Assembly: GCA_038210275.1 (NCBI GenBank)
Contig: JBBQWV010000001.1
Coordinates: 1-64,000 of the forward strand
DNA: 64,000 bases
Reading direction: 5' to 3'
DNA from: PALSA-1296 sp038210275
Lineage (GTDB): Bacteria; Bacteroidota; Ignavibacteria; Palsa-1295
Part shown: positions 8,891 through 18,048 of the stretch, piece by piece
Position numbering within the stretch: the stretch's first letter is position 1
Layout: each line of letters begins with the position of its first letter
Translations under genes and position numbers: made by a program
Notes under the pieces: generated by a model
Told to the model about the DNA's origin: nothing
The model's input: only the letters and a program-made list of their open reading frames with translations
The model's database searches: none

Positions 8891-8940
8891 GATCCTTCGA
8901 TCTCATTTATAGAATGCTGATCGAAGGATCTTTTTTATTT
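8891..8940 (+). terminator. Rho-independent terminator of clpP
   Basis: GATCCTTCGATC (8891-8902) and GATCGAAGGATC (8919-8930) form a perfect 12-bp stem followed by TTTTTT at 8931-8936. It lies 30 bases after the clpP stop. Confidence 0.92.
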
Positions 8941-8959
8941 GTTCATTGATTACATTTTT

Positions 8960-10384
8960 ATGAGCAAAAAAATTACTCGCAAACAATTTCTGCTATCGCT
9001 TGCGGCATTAGGTGTTGGTGCAACGCGTGTAAAAAGTTTTCCTACTCTTGTTGATCGAATTCAGCGTAGTGTTCCTACCCAGCCCGACCCACTCATCATT
9101 AAAGCTGGTGCGAAAGGCTATGATGAATTACGAAACGGATTTAATAAACGCATCAGCCATTGGCCTACAGCTATCGCATTATGTAAAAGTACTGATGATG
9201 CAGTTGCCTCAGTAACGTATGCGAAAAATAATTCTCTTCCTATTTCGATCCGAAGCGGAGGACATAGCTTCGAAGGATATTCGTCGAATGACGGAAGTCT
9301 TGTCATTGATTTCTCCGGTCTTGATTCTGCTGTATTGCAAAGAGATGGTACGCTCATTGCAGGTCCCGGGTGCAGACTTGCAAAACTTTATGATACCATT
9401 CTTCCTCATAACAGAATCATCCCAGCCGGATCATGCGGTGGGGTTGGCTTAGGAGGATTAGCACTTGGCGGAGGGTATGGATTTTTTAGCAGAAAATTTG
9501 GACTTACCTGCGACAGTCTTATTGATGCAACAGTAGTTGATACGAAAGGCAATATTCATTCGGCGAAAGATGATGCCGAACTTCTGTGGGCGCTTCGAGG
9601 CGGTGGAACAGGCGGACTAGGAATCGTGACGAGTATGATGTTCGAAACTCATGCCGCTCCTGCAACTTTCACAAGCCACCATTTTAAGAGTCGAAATCTT
9701 AATGCAACCAAAGCGCAGGAATTAATGGAAGCATGGTTTACTATTGCTGCCTCCCTTCCTGTCGGATGTTTTTCTGCTTTTGTTCTCAATGGTAAAACAT
9801 TAAATATTTTGCTGACAGATTTCGAGAATGGAAAAAGTAATGTCGATGAATCAGTAACTGCTTTGAGAAAAATAATGGGAGAGTCACATTCCAGTAAACC
9901 CATTGGAGTTGGAAGAGCTTTGAAGCAATACTACGGCAGGAGTTCACCGCTCTATTTCAAGAATTCTTCTGCCGGACTCTATAAAGATTTTTCCGATATT
10001 AAAGATGCAATGCCGGAAGTGCTTGGCATTGTACTCTCGACTCCGGGAATGATCTATCAGATCAATACGCTCGGAGGGAATATCAATAGCCCGAAGTTCG
10101 TGCAAGGTTCTGCTTTCCCTCACAGAGCTTTTGGATTTCTTTCTGAGCTGCAAACGTATTGGGAATCACCGAATCAGGAAGCGCACTTATTAAAACGATT
10201 TGGCGAAGTTCAGAAAATTCTTTTTGATAGCGGCATTCGTGCACAGTATAGTAATTATCCAAGTGCAGAGTTTAAGGATTCACAATCCGCATACTACGGC
10301 GCAAACTACAACCGACTTCAAGCAGTCAAGCGTCGCCTTGATCCGGAAAACCTGATCAATCATGCGCAAAGTATTCAGCCTTAG
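8960..10384 (+). CDS. FAD-linked oxidase, berberine-bridge type
   Basis: A 474-residue flavoprotein of the PCMH-type FAD-binding/BBE family. These enzymes oxidise alcohols or sugars and pass electrons to oxygen or another acceptor. H102 in RSGGHS and C159 in GSCGGVGLGG sit where bicovalent family members attach FAD through a histidine and a cysteine. The C-terminal BBE element (YYGANYNRL, then RLDPENLINH) completes the substrate pocket. The N-terminus SKKITRKQFLLSLAALGVGA looks like an export signal, but lacks a true twin arginine (TRK). The ATG at 8960 is preferred over 8939, which lies just after the clpP terminator. The substrate cannot be read from sequence. Stops of this gene and the PAP2 gene are only 6 bases apart. 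Confidence 0.88.
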   Translation: MSKKITRKQFLLSLAALGVGATRVKSFPTLVDRIQRSVPTQPDPLIIKAGAKGYDELRNGFNKRISHWPTAIALCKSTDDAVASVTYAKNNSLPISIRSGGHSFEGYSSNDGSLVIDFSGLDSAVLQRDGTLIAGPGCRLAKLYDTILPHNRIIPAGSCGGVGLGGLALGGGYGFFSRKFGLTCDSLIDATVVDTKGNIHSAKDDAELLWALRGGGTGGLGIVTSMMFETHAAPATFTSHHFKSRNLNATKAQELMEAWFTIAASLPVGCFSAFVLNGKTLNILLTDFENGKSNVDESVTALRKIMGESHSSKPIGVGRALKQYYGRSSPLYFKNSSAGLYKDFSDIKDAMPEVLGIVLSTPGMIYQINTLGGNINSPKFVQGSAFPHRAFGFLSELQTYWESPNQEAHLLKRFGEVQKILFDSGIRAQYSNYPSAEFKDSQSAYYGANYNRLQAVKRRLDPENLINHAQSIQP

Positions 10385-10390
10385 AAGCAC

Positions 10391-11245
10391 TCAAAACGAA
10401 TACGTAATAGATATCGGATAGATAGTAGGAAGCTGAGAAACAATAGAGTGAGTTGTTGACGAACTGGCAGCGGCTGCAGCTTCATTTTTTTCATGAAGAT
10501 CGGTAACCCATTTGCCGACGAAATATCCAATGCCTGCACCGAACACACAGTCGGATATCCAATGCCATCCCTGATACGCTCTGGAGAATGGAGTAAAAAA
10601 TGCCGGAACATACGCCAATACTTTCAGCAATGTTGAATGTGCATTCAGTGATAAAATAGTTGACATGGTAAATGCTTCAGTCGTATGGCCGGAGGGAAAG
10701 GAATGGTGGTAGTCGTCAAAGACAGTGAACGGACTGAAAGAAAATTTACCTTCATTAGCAAGCGGTCGCGCTCTGCCGATAGTAATTTTTAAGATTGATA
10801 CGATCGCTGCTGAATAGAGACACGATTGCCCGATCTCATACGCAATTTTTCTAGCCTGATGGCTTGACGCCGGATCTTTTGAGAGAAGAGAATAAATTGC
10901 ATACCCTCCAAAGAGAACAAATGGCGTATAAAGCTCACCATACATCCTTCCACCAACTGCTACAGGACTATAGTAAAAAGCTCTGTCAATAAATTTTATA
11001 TCTCGGACGGGATACTCGATTCCCGCTGCAACGGCAGTCAGGCCACCAAGTAAGGCAAACGTACCTAGATCAAGCGCATCCCAATGAAGTGGAGCCGAAA
11101 AGAATTTTCCCGTTTCTTTTCCAAATTGTGGAAGATCGTATTTTATTTGTGCAATAGATTGCGAGGAAATGAGAAGGATCACCACTGCAAGAAAAAGATT
11201 TTTTCTATTTCGGAATCGTATCATTCTAAGAAATACTTCAATCAT
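10391..11245 (-). CDS. PAP2-family membrane phosphatase
   Basis: A 284-residue protein with a signal peptide or anchor (LFLAVVILLISSQSIAQ) and several hydrophobic segments. All three PAP2 motifs are visible: KITIGRARP, then SFPSGHT with the catalytic region histidine, then SRAYQGWHWISD. Family members remove phosphate from lipid phosphates such as phosphatidate or undecaprenyl pyrophosphate at the outer face of the membrane. The ATG at 11245 overlaps the end of ppk1 by 8 bases; a second in-frame ATG at 11224 would start after the ppk1 stop. The overlap indicates one transcript with ppk1. Whether its function relates to phosphate or polyphosphate turnover is inference. Confidence 0.88.
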   Translation of the reverse strand: MIEVFLRMIRFRNRKNLFLAVVILLISSQSIAQIKYDLPQFGKETGKFFSAPLHWDALDLGTFALLGGLTAVAAGIEYPVRDIKFIDRAFYYSPVAVGGRMYGELYTPFVLFGGYAIYSLLSKDPASSHQARKIAYEIGQSCLYSAAIVSILKITIGRARPLANEGKFSFSPFTVFDDYHHSFPSGHTTEAFTMSTILSLNAHSTLLKVLAYVPAFFTPFSRAYQGWHWISDCVFGAGIGYFVGKWVTDLHEKNEAAAAASSSTTHSIVSQLPTIYPISITYSF

Positions 11246-13349
11246 TCGTTTTATGTTTTGCGCGCAAATATTTGTAAAAGTCTATTTGCGACTGTACACG
11301 TTCCCCACCGCTTGTCGGGCGTTTGTATTTATTCATCCTGCCTTTGGCGATGATGCGAGCTTTCACGTTATCGCGTAATTCCATATCAATGTAATTGCGC
11401 AACTCTTTTTGAATAGATTCATCATAGATCGGAAACCCGACTTCTATGCGATGGCTAAGGTTGCGCGTCATCCAATCAGCACTTGCAACATAGTATCGCT
11501 CTTGCCCGTTGTTATAAAAAATAAAGATACGTGCATGCTCGAGATAGCGGTCAATGATGCTAACTGCTCTCATATTTGCACTCATCCCCGGAACGCCGGG
11601 TATTGCACCACAAGCTCCACGGACGATCATTCGAATCTTTACTCCGGCATTGCTTGCTTCATAAAGACGGGCGATCATTTCAGGATCTTCGAGGCAATTA
11701 AGCTTGATAATGATCTCAGCACGTTTTCCCTCTTTTGCAAATTTTATTTCTTTTTCAATTCGCTTCTCAAAAGTTTTTCGCATTGAAAAAGGCGCAACAA
11801 GTAGATGCTCAAATTCTGTTGAGCGTTCTTTTCTCCCTAAGATCTGAAAAATTTCTTTGACTTCTTTTGTGAGTCGGGTATCGGTAGTAAAAAGACCGAC
11901 ATCGGAATAGAGAGTAGAGGTTTTCTCATTAAAATTTCCCGATGCAAGATAGCAATAACGTTTCTTTTCGCCACGTTCCATGCGAGTGACGATACAAAGT
12001 TTGCAATGAACTTTCAGCCCCGGAAAACTATAGAGCACTTTCACTCCGGCACGCTCAAGCTCACCAGCCCAGTAGAGATTGCGCTCTTCATCGAACCGAG
12101 CTTTGATCTCGACAAAGGCTGTAACTTCCTTGCCGTTCTTCGCCGCTTCTTTAAGTGCGTCAACCACTTTTGAATTGCTTGCAACTCGGTACAGACTTAT
12201 TTTAATCGCAATAACAGCAGAGTCTTTTGCTGCTTGATTTAAGAATTGAATGACATAATCATACGTCTGATAAGGATAGAGAAGCATGACATCTTTTTGT
12301 GCCATGACGCTAAAGATAGAACGCACATCTTTCAAGTCGCGATGTGCAAGTGGAGGTTGCGGTTTATTTTCTAAACTTGGATTTCCGGGATTCGGGAAAG
12401 ACATCAGATCACTAAAATTATGGTATCTTCCACCTGGGATCAGATCATCTTCGCCGAGTTTGAAATATTTAGAAAGATATTTCAGCATGGATTCCGGCAT
12501 ATTCGGATCATAAAGGAATCGCGAAGGAATTCCTTTTTTTCGAACGCTTAAACCTTCTTGAATTTTCTCCAGAAGATCACCTTGAAATTCATCATCAATA
12601 TGAAGCTCAGCATCGCGAGTCATCTTAAAAGAGAATACTCCCAGAACTTCATTGCGGACAAAATATTCGCGTAATGAAAGACGGATAACATCATCGAGGA
12701 ACATGACGTAGGAATTTTTCCCGTCTTTTTTGAGTGTCAGAAATCGAGGGAGTTCGGTCGAAGGAATTTCCAGAAGAGAATACTCACTATTTTTTACTTC
12801 GGTATTCGTACCTGTTACCATTTCATCACGCGGAGCCAGTTCGATCGCAAAATATAAACTACGATTATTAATGAAGGGGTCGCTCGTTGATTTACCCGGA
12901 AAAATTGGCTTCAGAAGTGGAAGTACTTTTTCCGTGAAATATGAACGCACCTGTTCTGCCTGCACTTCAGTGAGTTGAGTGTCATTGACAAGAAAGATGT
13001 TGTTCTTTCGCAGTTCTGGAATGATCTGTGATTGGAAAACTTTGCCGAATGATTCTTGCTGAGCATTGACGATCTTATGGATCTTCTTCAGGAGTTGCCG
13101 CGGATCCATTTCCAGATCTTTATGCTCGGTTTTTTTGAGATTCAGCAGGCTTCGGATGGATGCAACTCTGACGCGAAAGAACTCATCGAGGTTGGAAGAA
13201 TAGATAGCGAGAAATTTAATCCTCTCATAGAGTGGATTTTTTGCATCTCGCGCTTCCTGCAACACACGTTCATTGAATTGCAGCCAGCCTATTTCGCGGT
13301 TCGTCGTGCGAAACCGATTTTTCATTTTAGTAATCTGTTGTGTGTCCAT
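11238..13349 (-). CDS. ppk1: Polyphosphate kinase 1
   Basis: PPK1 makes inorganic polyphosphate from ATP and can run in reverse. The 703-residue protein has the full family layout. The N-terminal domain contains NREIGWLQFNERVLQEA and YSSNLDEFFRVRV. The head domain follows, then two phospholipase D-like C-terminal domains. H448 in LKVHCKLCIV matches the autophosphorylated histidine. A second catalytic segment is seen as ASADWMTRNL with conserved arginines. Length is typical (about 690-720). It starts at the ATG at 13349 and overlaps the PAP2 gene at its 3' end, so the two are co-transcribed and probably translationally coupled. Confidence 0.96.
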   Translation of the reverse strand: MDTQQITKMKNRFRTTNREIGWLQFNERVLQEARDAKNPLYERIKFLAIYSSNLDEFFRVRVASIRSLLNLKKTEHKDLEMDPRQLLKKIHKIVNAQQESFGKVFQSQIIPELRKNNIFLVNDTQLTEVQAEQVRSYFTEKVLPLLKPIFPGKSTSDPFINNRSLYFAIELAPRDEMVTGTNTEVKNSEYSLLEIPSTELPRFLTLKKDGKNSYVMFLDDVIRLSLREYFVRNEVLGVFSFKMTRDAELHIDDEFQGDLLEKIQEGLSVRKKGIPSRFLYDPNMPESMLKYLSKYFKLGEDDLIPGGRYHNFSDLMSFPNPGNPSLENKPQPPLAHRDLKDVRSIFSVMAQKDVMLLYPYQTYDYVIQFLNQAAKDSAVIAIKISLYRVASNSKVVDALKEAAKNGKEVTAFVEIKARFDEERNLYWAGELERAGVKVLYSFPGLKVHCKLCIVTRMERGEKKRYCYLASGNFNEKTSTLYSDVGLFTTDTRLTKEVKEIFQILGRKERSTEFEHLLVAPFSMRKTFEKRIEKEIKFAKEGKRAEIIIKLNCLEDPEMIARLYEASNAGVKIRMIVRGACGAIPGVPGMSANMRAVSIIDRYLEHARIFIFYNNGQERYYVASADWMTRNLSHRIEVGFPIYDESIQKELRNYIDMELRDNVKARIIAKGRMNKYKRPTSGGERVQSQIDFYKYLRAKHKTND

Positions 13350-13443
13350 ACGAAGGAAAATACCGCTCGTATGTTACTATATCATTAATTAATTATTACT
13401 ACAATATTTTTTAGTAATGCGATTCTTTTGGATCTGTTGCAAT

Positions 13444-15186
13444 CTACTTTTCTTTTCGGAATTGGTATGCACGCCAATCGGAGAATAGAGGCTTGCACTT
13501 ATTCCGCTGATACTTTCCGGTGCTTGTAATGGGGATTTCATTGCCAAAAACAACAACTTTCGGAGCTTTTGAAAAGGGGAGATGCTCCTGACAAAAAGAG
13601 ATAACATCAATTTCGCGTACTTCGGCACCATCAATTTTTTGAACGTAAGCGCCAACTTCTTCGCCATAAAAATCATTTTCGAATCCGACAGCAATCCCGC
13701 ACTTCACACCCGGGCATCTTGCGATGACTTCGTCGATTTCTAATGGCGAAATATTCACACCTCCGCGGATGATCAATTCTTTTAGTCTGCCGGTGATAAA
13801 GAAAAATTTATTTCCCTTTTCATCTAACTCAAAAAACCCTTCATCACCTGAGCGAAACCAGCCATACGAAAAAGTTTTCTCGTTTGCATCGTCGTTATTG
13901 TAATAGTACTTCATTACATTAAACCCTCGAATAGCGATCTCTCCTTTTTGTGAGGGCGGAAGTTCACGACCTTCATCATCGGCGATCATCATTTCATTCT
14001 GTGGAATAGCACATCCGATCGAAGGAAAACCGAAGTCACGCATCCAATGCTTATGCTCACTTGCGTCGATGGATGGTGGAAGATAGCAGGAGTAACAAGT
14101 CGTCTCGGATAAACCGTAGCCATGCACAATGCGAATACCGAATGTATCTTCAAAGTGTTCGCCAAGTTCAACGGTCAGTGGTCCAGCGCCACAGATAATA
14201 TGACGAAGAGTTTTGGATTTTGGGATCGAGTATTGCGGATTGGATTTATAATATTCGATAAGAAACGCAAGAAGTGTCGGCACAACACTAACGACGTTCA
14301 CTTTTTCTTTTTCAATGCGTTCGAAGAAATACTCGGATTGAAATTTCTGATTAAGTACGATACCCGCTCCCGCATACATCGGTGTTATCAGAGTGACGAT
14401 AGTGCCATTAACATGATGGATCGGCAGAACGCACATCATCTTTTGCGAATTCGTGATGCCATGCCACTCAGAAATTCCTTTTGCATCGGCGAGTAAATTG
14501 TATTGCGTCAGCACTACACCTTTTGGATTTCCGGTCGTGCCGCTTGTATAAACGATTAATGCTTCATCATCTTTTGTGACGGCTTCATCCGAAGTATAAA
14601 TAGAACCTGCCTTTGATAATTCATCATCAAACCATTTAATCCGCTCCCCCTCCTTTTCAATGAGGGGGCTGGGGGGTGGTTGATTCGATTGCAACTCTTC
14701 ACCACATAATATAGTGACTGTGATCGAATGAATAGAAGTGATGATGGGTAATATCCTTTCAGAATATTCATTCCTTAAAAAAACAAGTTTCGCTCCACTA
14801 TTTTCCAGTACATAATGTATGCGGCTGTCATCTTCAGATAGGCTTACCGGCACAACACAAATGCCCATCAACCATGCAGCAAAATATTGCACGACTGTAT
14901 CGGCATGATTATGGGAGATCGTTGCAATACGGTCACCTCGTCGAAGCCCATGGGAATACATCATGTTTGCACATAAACCGCAGAGCATGAAAAAATCCTT
15001 GTAATTATCTTCTCGGCGGTTTCCTGCAAGATCGTAAGCGATAAGATAGGGTTTCGTGTCAAATTCTCTTGCCCGTTTGAACATCAGCTCACCGATGTTT
15101 TCATAACCTACATATCCGGCAGAGCTATCGGCATCAGTGATTGTTCGGGCATGATTGATCTTTTCTTGGATTTCTTTACTGAGCAT
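13444..15186 (-). CDS. AMP-dependent acyl-CoA synthetase
   Basis: A 580-residue adenylate-forming ligase that activates a carboxylic acid to an acyl-AMP and then an acyl-CoA. The core motifs are intact: YTSGTTGNPKGVV, GYGLSET, GWFRSGDEG, TGRLKELIIRGGVNISP and the C-terminal GKYQRNK with the catalytic lysine. The acid is probably a fatty or aromatic acid, but that is inference. Near residues 168-180 the protein reads QPPPSPLIEKEGER, which is the translation of an interspersed DNA repeat inserted in frame (14644-14679). It sits in a loop before the P-loop and need not destroy activity. The gene lies 48 bases after the pentapeptide gene and 94 bases before ppk1 on the same strand. Confidence 0.93.
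   Translation of the reverse strand: MLSKEIQEKINHARTITDADSSAGYVGYENIGELMFKRAREFDTKPYLIAYDLAGNRREDNYKDFFMLCGLCANMMYSHGLRRGDRIATISHNHADTVVQYFAAWLMGICVVPVSLSEDDSRIHYVLENSGAKLVFLRNEYSERILPIITSIHSITVTILCGEELQSNQPPPSPLIEKEGERIKWFDDELSKAGSIYTSDEAVTKDDEALIVYTSGTTGNPKGVVLTQYNLLADAKGISEWHGITNSQKMMCVLPIHHVNGTIVTLITPMYAGAGIVLNQKFQSEYFFERIEKEKVNVVSVVPTLLAFLIEYYKSNPQYSIPKSKTLRHIICGAGPLTVELGEHFEDTFGIRIVHGYGLSETTCYSCYLPPSIDASEHKHWMRDFGFPSIGCAIPQNEMMIADDEGRELPPSQKGEIAIRGFNVMKYYYNNDDANEKTFSYGWFRSGDEGFFELDEKGNKFFFITGRLKELIIRGGVNISPLEIDEVIARCPGVKCGIAVGFENDFYGEEVGAYVQKIDGAEVREIDVISFCQEHLPFSKAPKVVVFGNEIPITSTGKYQRNKCKPLFSDWRAYQFRKEK
14644..14679. repeat. Palindromic repeat inside acyl-CoA synthetase gene
   Basis: CTCCCCCTCC and GAGGGGGCTGGGGGGTGG face each other around TTTTCAAT. 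Elements of this CCCCCTC...GAGGGGG type are known as interspersed intergenic repeats in many bacteria. Here the unit lies within an open reading frame, keeps the frame and is translated as PPPSPLIEKEGER on the minus strand. Confidence 0.75.
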
Positions 15187-15234
15187 TCGTAAAATGTTTA
15201 TGCTTCAAATTTACGGCAGATGAAATGGGGTTGT

Positions 15235-15804
15235 TTATACAATAACAATATCATATTTCGTCAAAAGTCCCGGCACACCCGATGACGAGAATTTTGCTTT
15301 CTTGATCTTATTTTTCTCAGGGTCAATAATGTAATTATATGATGTGCTGAGATCAGCTTGCTCCAACTTTGTACCGATAAAGACTGCGTTTTCTAAATTA
15401 CAAGAAATAAATTTTGAAGAGGAAAGATCGGCATCATCAAAAAACGTACGAATCATTGAACAATTACGGAAGCTGATCTTCTTAAGATGAAGACGAGCAA
15501 GTGAAACATAATCCAAAACGCAGTCTTCAAAATCAAGAGAGATCATCGAAGGGTTGCAAAGGCTGAAATCAACTCCTGTCAATTTGCAACCTAAAAACTT
15601 CACATCCCGAAAGCTTGCCGCTTCTACTTTTGTATTGCTCAAATTCGAGTTCAGGAAAGAACATTCGATAAATGCCAGATTATTTAATGATACCTCTGTG
15701 AATTCACAACGACTGAATGTACATTGCTCATAATCAGCTTGCTCCAAAGTTTCTTTAGAGAAGTCGATGTTTTCGAATGTTTTATTTTCAATATACTCGT
15801 GCAT
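15235..15804 (-). CDS. Pentapeptide-repeat protein
   Basis: A 189-residue protein made almost entirely of pentapeptide repeats (for example CTFSRCEFTEV, FIECSFLNSNL, FRDVKFLGCKLTGVDF, FISCNLENAVF). These fold as a square right-handed beta-helix that can mimic DNA. The C-terminal TSYNYIIDPEKNKIKKAKFS matches the end of a Qnr/McbG-like subgroup common in Bacteroidota, so a role in protecting DNA gyrase or another DNA-binding enzyme is possible but not shown. The ATG at 15804 is preferred over the TTG just before it. It starts 17 bases after the stop of the HAD gene, so it belongs to the same transcript. Confidence 0.85.
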   Translation of the reverse strand: MHEYIENKTFENIDFSKETLEQADYEQCTFSRCEFTEVSLNNLAFIECSFLNSNLSNTKVEAASFRDVKFLGCKLTGVDFSLCNPSMISLDFEDCVLDYVSLARLHLKKISFRNCSMIRTFFDDADLSSSKFISCNLENAVFIGTKLEQADLSTSYNYIIDPEKNKIKKAKFSSSGVPGLLTKYDIVIV

Positions 15805-15821
15805 CAAAGCAAATATTTATT

Positions 15822-16490
15822 TCAAACAATGATCTTTAAGAGGTCTGAAATATCTGTTAGCTCATAATCAGCGTTATGATCTTTTGTCCCAAAAGTGTCG
15901 CCATAACGTGCGAATGCAGTTTTCATTCCGACAGCTTTTGCTCCGACGATGTCACGCTCGGGCCAGTCACCAACCATTAATGCTTCTTCGGGTTTTACAG
16001 CAAGACGTTCGAGAGCCATGCGAAATGGCTTTTGTGATGGCTTACGCTCACCGGTATCATCGAAGGTCACAGCGACTTCAAAAAAATGATGGAAGTTAAT
16101 ATAGCAGAGGCGCAGCCATGCTTCGCGGCTCGGCGCATCCGTGAGAACGGCAAGCCGCACACCTCTTCGGATCAACTCCATCAGCGTTGCAGTAACGTGT
16201 GGATATGGCTTTAATGCTGCTTCACGGGCGCGGCGGTATGCAATGATGCCGGATGCGAGTACGCGATGATCGATCTTCTGAAAAATATTATAGATAAGAT
16301 CATCGAAGACTTGCTGATACTCAATGCCTCGTTCTTTGTAGATCGCATCAATCCGTTCACGAATTTCGGCTGGCTGAAGTTCCAATCCGGCGTCAACCAT
16401 TGCGTCGATCGCCGCATCAATGGCGCGTCGCTTCATTGACATAAAATCAACGAGTGTATTATCGAGATCAAAAACTATTGCTTTTATCAT
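15822..16490 (-). CDS. HAD-superfamily hydrolase, subfamily IA
   Basis: A 222-residue phosphatase-like protein. Motif I is FDLDNTLVD near residues 6-14 with the nucleophile and acid-base aspartates. Motif II is LAVLTDAPSR, motif III includes the lysine of GERKPSQKPF, and motif IV is GDWPERDIVGAK. A helical cap follows motif I. The start MIKAIVFDLDN is chosen because motif I always lies at the extreme N-terminus; the open frame runs 12 codons further upstream. It resembles a group of HAD phosphatases of unassigned substrate. It stands 52 bases after glcF and 17 bases before the pentapeptide gene. Confidence 0.9.
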   Translation of the reverse strand: MIKAIVFDLDNTLVDFMSMKRRAIDAAIDAMVDAGLELQPAEIRERIDAIYKERGIEYQQVFDDLIYNIFQKIDHRVLASGIIAYRRAREAALKPYPHVTATLMELIRRGVRLAVLTDAPSREAWLRLCYINFHHFFEVAVTFDDTGERKPSQKPFRMALERLAVKPEEALMVGDWPERDIVGAKAVGMKTAFARYGDTFGTKDHNADYELTDISDLLKIIV

Positions 16491-16542
16491 GAAATGGTGA
16501 TTGTGATGTGCTGAGTATAACAACAAAAATCAAAGACGCAGT

Positions 16543-17844
16543 CTATAAAATATTTTTAGATAATGCTGAAGCAATTATTTCTATAACATGAAGTACTTTT
16601 GCATGTGATCTTGATTCACGAACACCTTTTGTTAATTGCATCAAACATCCTGCATTTGCTGTGGCAATAATATTCGGTTCACTTTTTCTGATCAACTTCA
16701 TTTTTCTATCTAACAATGCGTCTCCCATATCGGGATGCTCAATATTATACGATCCTGCGCTTCCACAACAAATATCATTTTCTTCAAAAGGAAATACTTC
16801 AGCATTGCGAATCAGTTTTAAAAGCTCAAGAGGTGCATCCTTGATCTGCTGCCCATGATAAAGATGGCACGGAGCCTGATAGCCAATCGAAGTTTGTTGG
16901 GGAAACGCTAAATTCATTTCCAGTAGATCATCTTTATGAAATTCCAAAAGAAATTCCGAAATATCTCGCATCTTTTTCCTTGCGGTTATTGCTCTTTCAT
17001 AATTAGGTGTACCATCAAAGAGTTTGGCATAATCTTTCAGCATGGCACCGCATCCAGCAATATTCGAAATATAAAAATCGACAGGTGATGTTTCAAGAAC
17101 ACTGATCGCATTCAACGCAAGTTCTCTTGCACGGTCACCAAATCCTGAATGAGCGGCAAGAGCGCCACAGCAAGTTATCTGGGGAATGGTATAGACATCA
17201 TAACCGAGCTTGTTTAATACGCTGATCGTTGCATCATTAATATTCGAAGTAAAAAGATCGCCAATGCATCCGATAAGTACTCCAACATTACCAAACTTCT
17301 TTGATGTTGCCGGATAAATAAGAGGTCTCTCTTTCGGAAAGGGTACAACATCCGGCAATAATTGAAGTGATGCAGCGAAGCGCTTGAGGGGGAAATTTTT
17401 CAGATCAAATGTTTTTTGGAATACTCGTGCAAATCTGCTTCGTGATAATATTGATAATGGAAATTGTAATAGCCGAATTAATTTTGGAGATCCGAGAAGT
17501 TTTGTGTAGATATAGGTATGTAACCAGCTTGCTTTTGTTGATCGATTGATTATCTCGCGGGTTTCCTCCATTAAGATTCCAAACTGGACACCTGACGGGC
17601 ATGCAGTCTCGCATGAGCGACAAACTAAACAAGAACTTTCATGAGTGATAAATGCCTGATCGGTTGCTTCGATCTTTCCTTCTTCTAGCGCTTTCATAAG
17701 ATATATCCTGCCGCGAGGACTTGACATTTCCTCGCCGGTTTCAAGATAGGTTGGACACGCTTCCAGACACAAGCCGCAATGAATGCAGGCTTGCAATTTC
17801 TGCGAGCGTTCGTAAAATGTCGCTATAGGAAGTGTTTCTTTCAC
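16543..17844 (-). CDS. glcF: Glycolate oxidase iron-sulfur subunit-like protein
   Basis: A 433-residue iron-sulfur protein of the GlcF/LutA-type. Two [4Fe-4S] motifs lie at the N-terminus (CIHCGLCLEACP and CLVCRSCETACPSG). Two cysteine-rich CCG domains follow, with ITCCGALAAHSG and NDICCGSAGSYN. In the known complex it passes electrons from an FAD-dependent glycolate or lactate dehydrogenase (GlcD) to the membrane quinone pool. The GlcD partner is not adjacent; the FAD oxidase at 8960 is a different family. The gene is first in a minus-strand run reaching ppk1 and the PAP2 gene. Heterodisulfide-reductase-like proteins share the CCG domain, but the order of domains favours GlcF. Confidence 0.9.
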   Translation of the reverse strand: MKETLPIATFYERSQKLQACIHCGLCLEACPTYLETGEEMSSPRGRIYLMKALEEGKIEATDQAFITHESSCLVCRSCETACPSGVQFGILMEETREIINRSTKASWLHTYIYTKLLGSPKLIRLLQFPLSILSRSRFARVFQKTFDLKNFPLKRFAASLQLLPDVVPFPKERPLIYPATSKKFGNVGVLIGCIGDLFTSNINDATISVLNKLGYDVYTIPQITCCGALAAHSGFGDRARELALNAISVLETSPVDFYISNIAGCGAMLKDYAKLFDGTPNYERAITARKKMRDISEFLLEFHKDDLLEMNLAFPQQTSIGYQAPCHLYHGQQIKDAPLELLKLIRNAEVFPFEENDICCGSAGSYNIEHPDMGDALLDRKMKLIRKSEPNIIATANAGCLMQLTKGVRESRSHAKVLHVIEIIASALSKNIL

Positions 17845-18048
17845 AATTTTGTGCTAATGTGAACGCAATATAGTAGAACGAAGAATCCCTGATGGATTGG
17901 GGAGTTACTAAAATCCCATATACTTTAAGAAGGAATTCGTAGAACAGAACCCTTTTTTTATTCGTTTTACTGTTTCTTCGCGAGAAAAGTAATAGTCATT
18001 AGCGACTCTATTTATTCGCGTAAGTAATTTAATTTTATATAGTTACCC

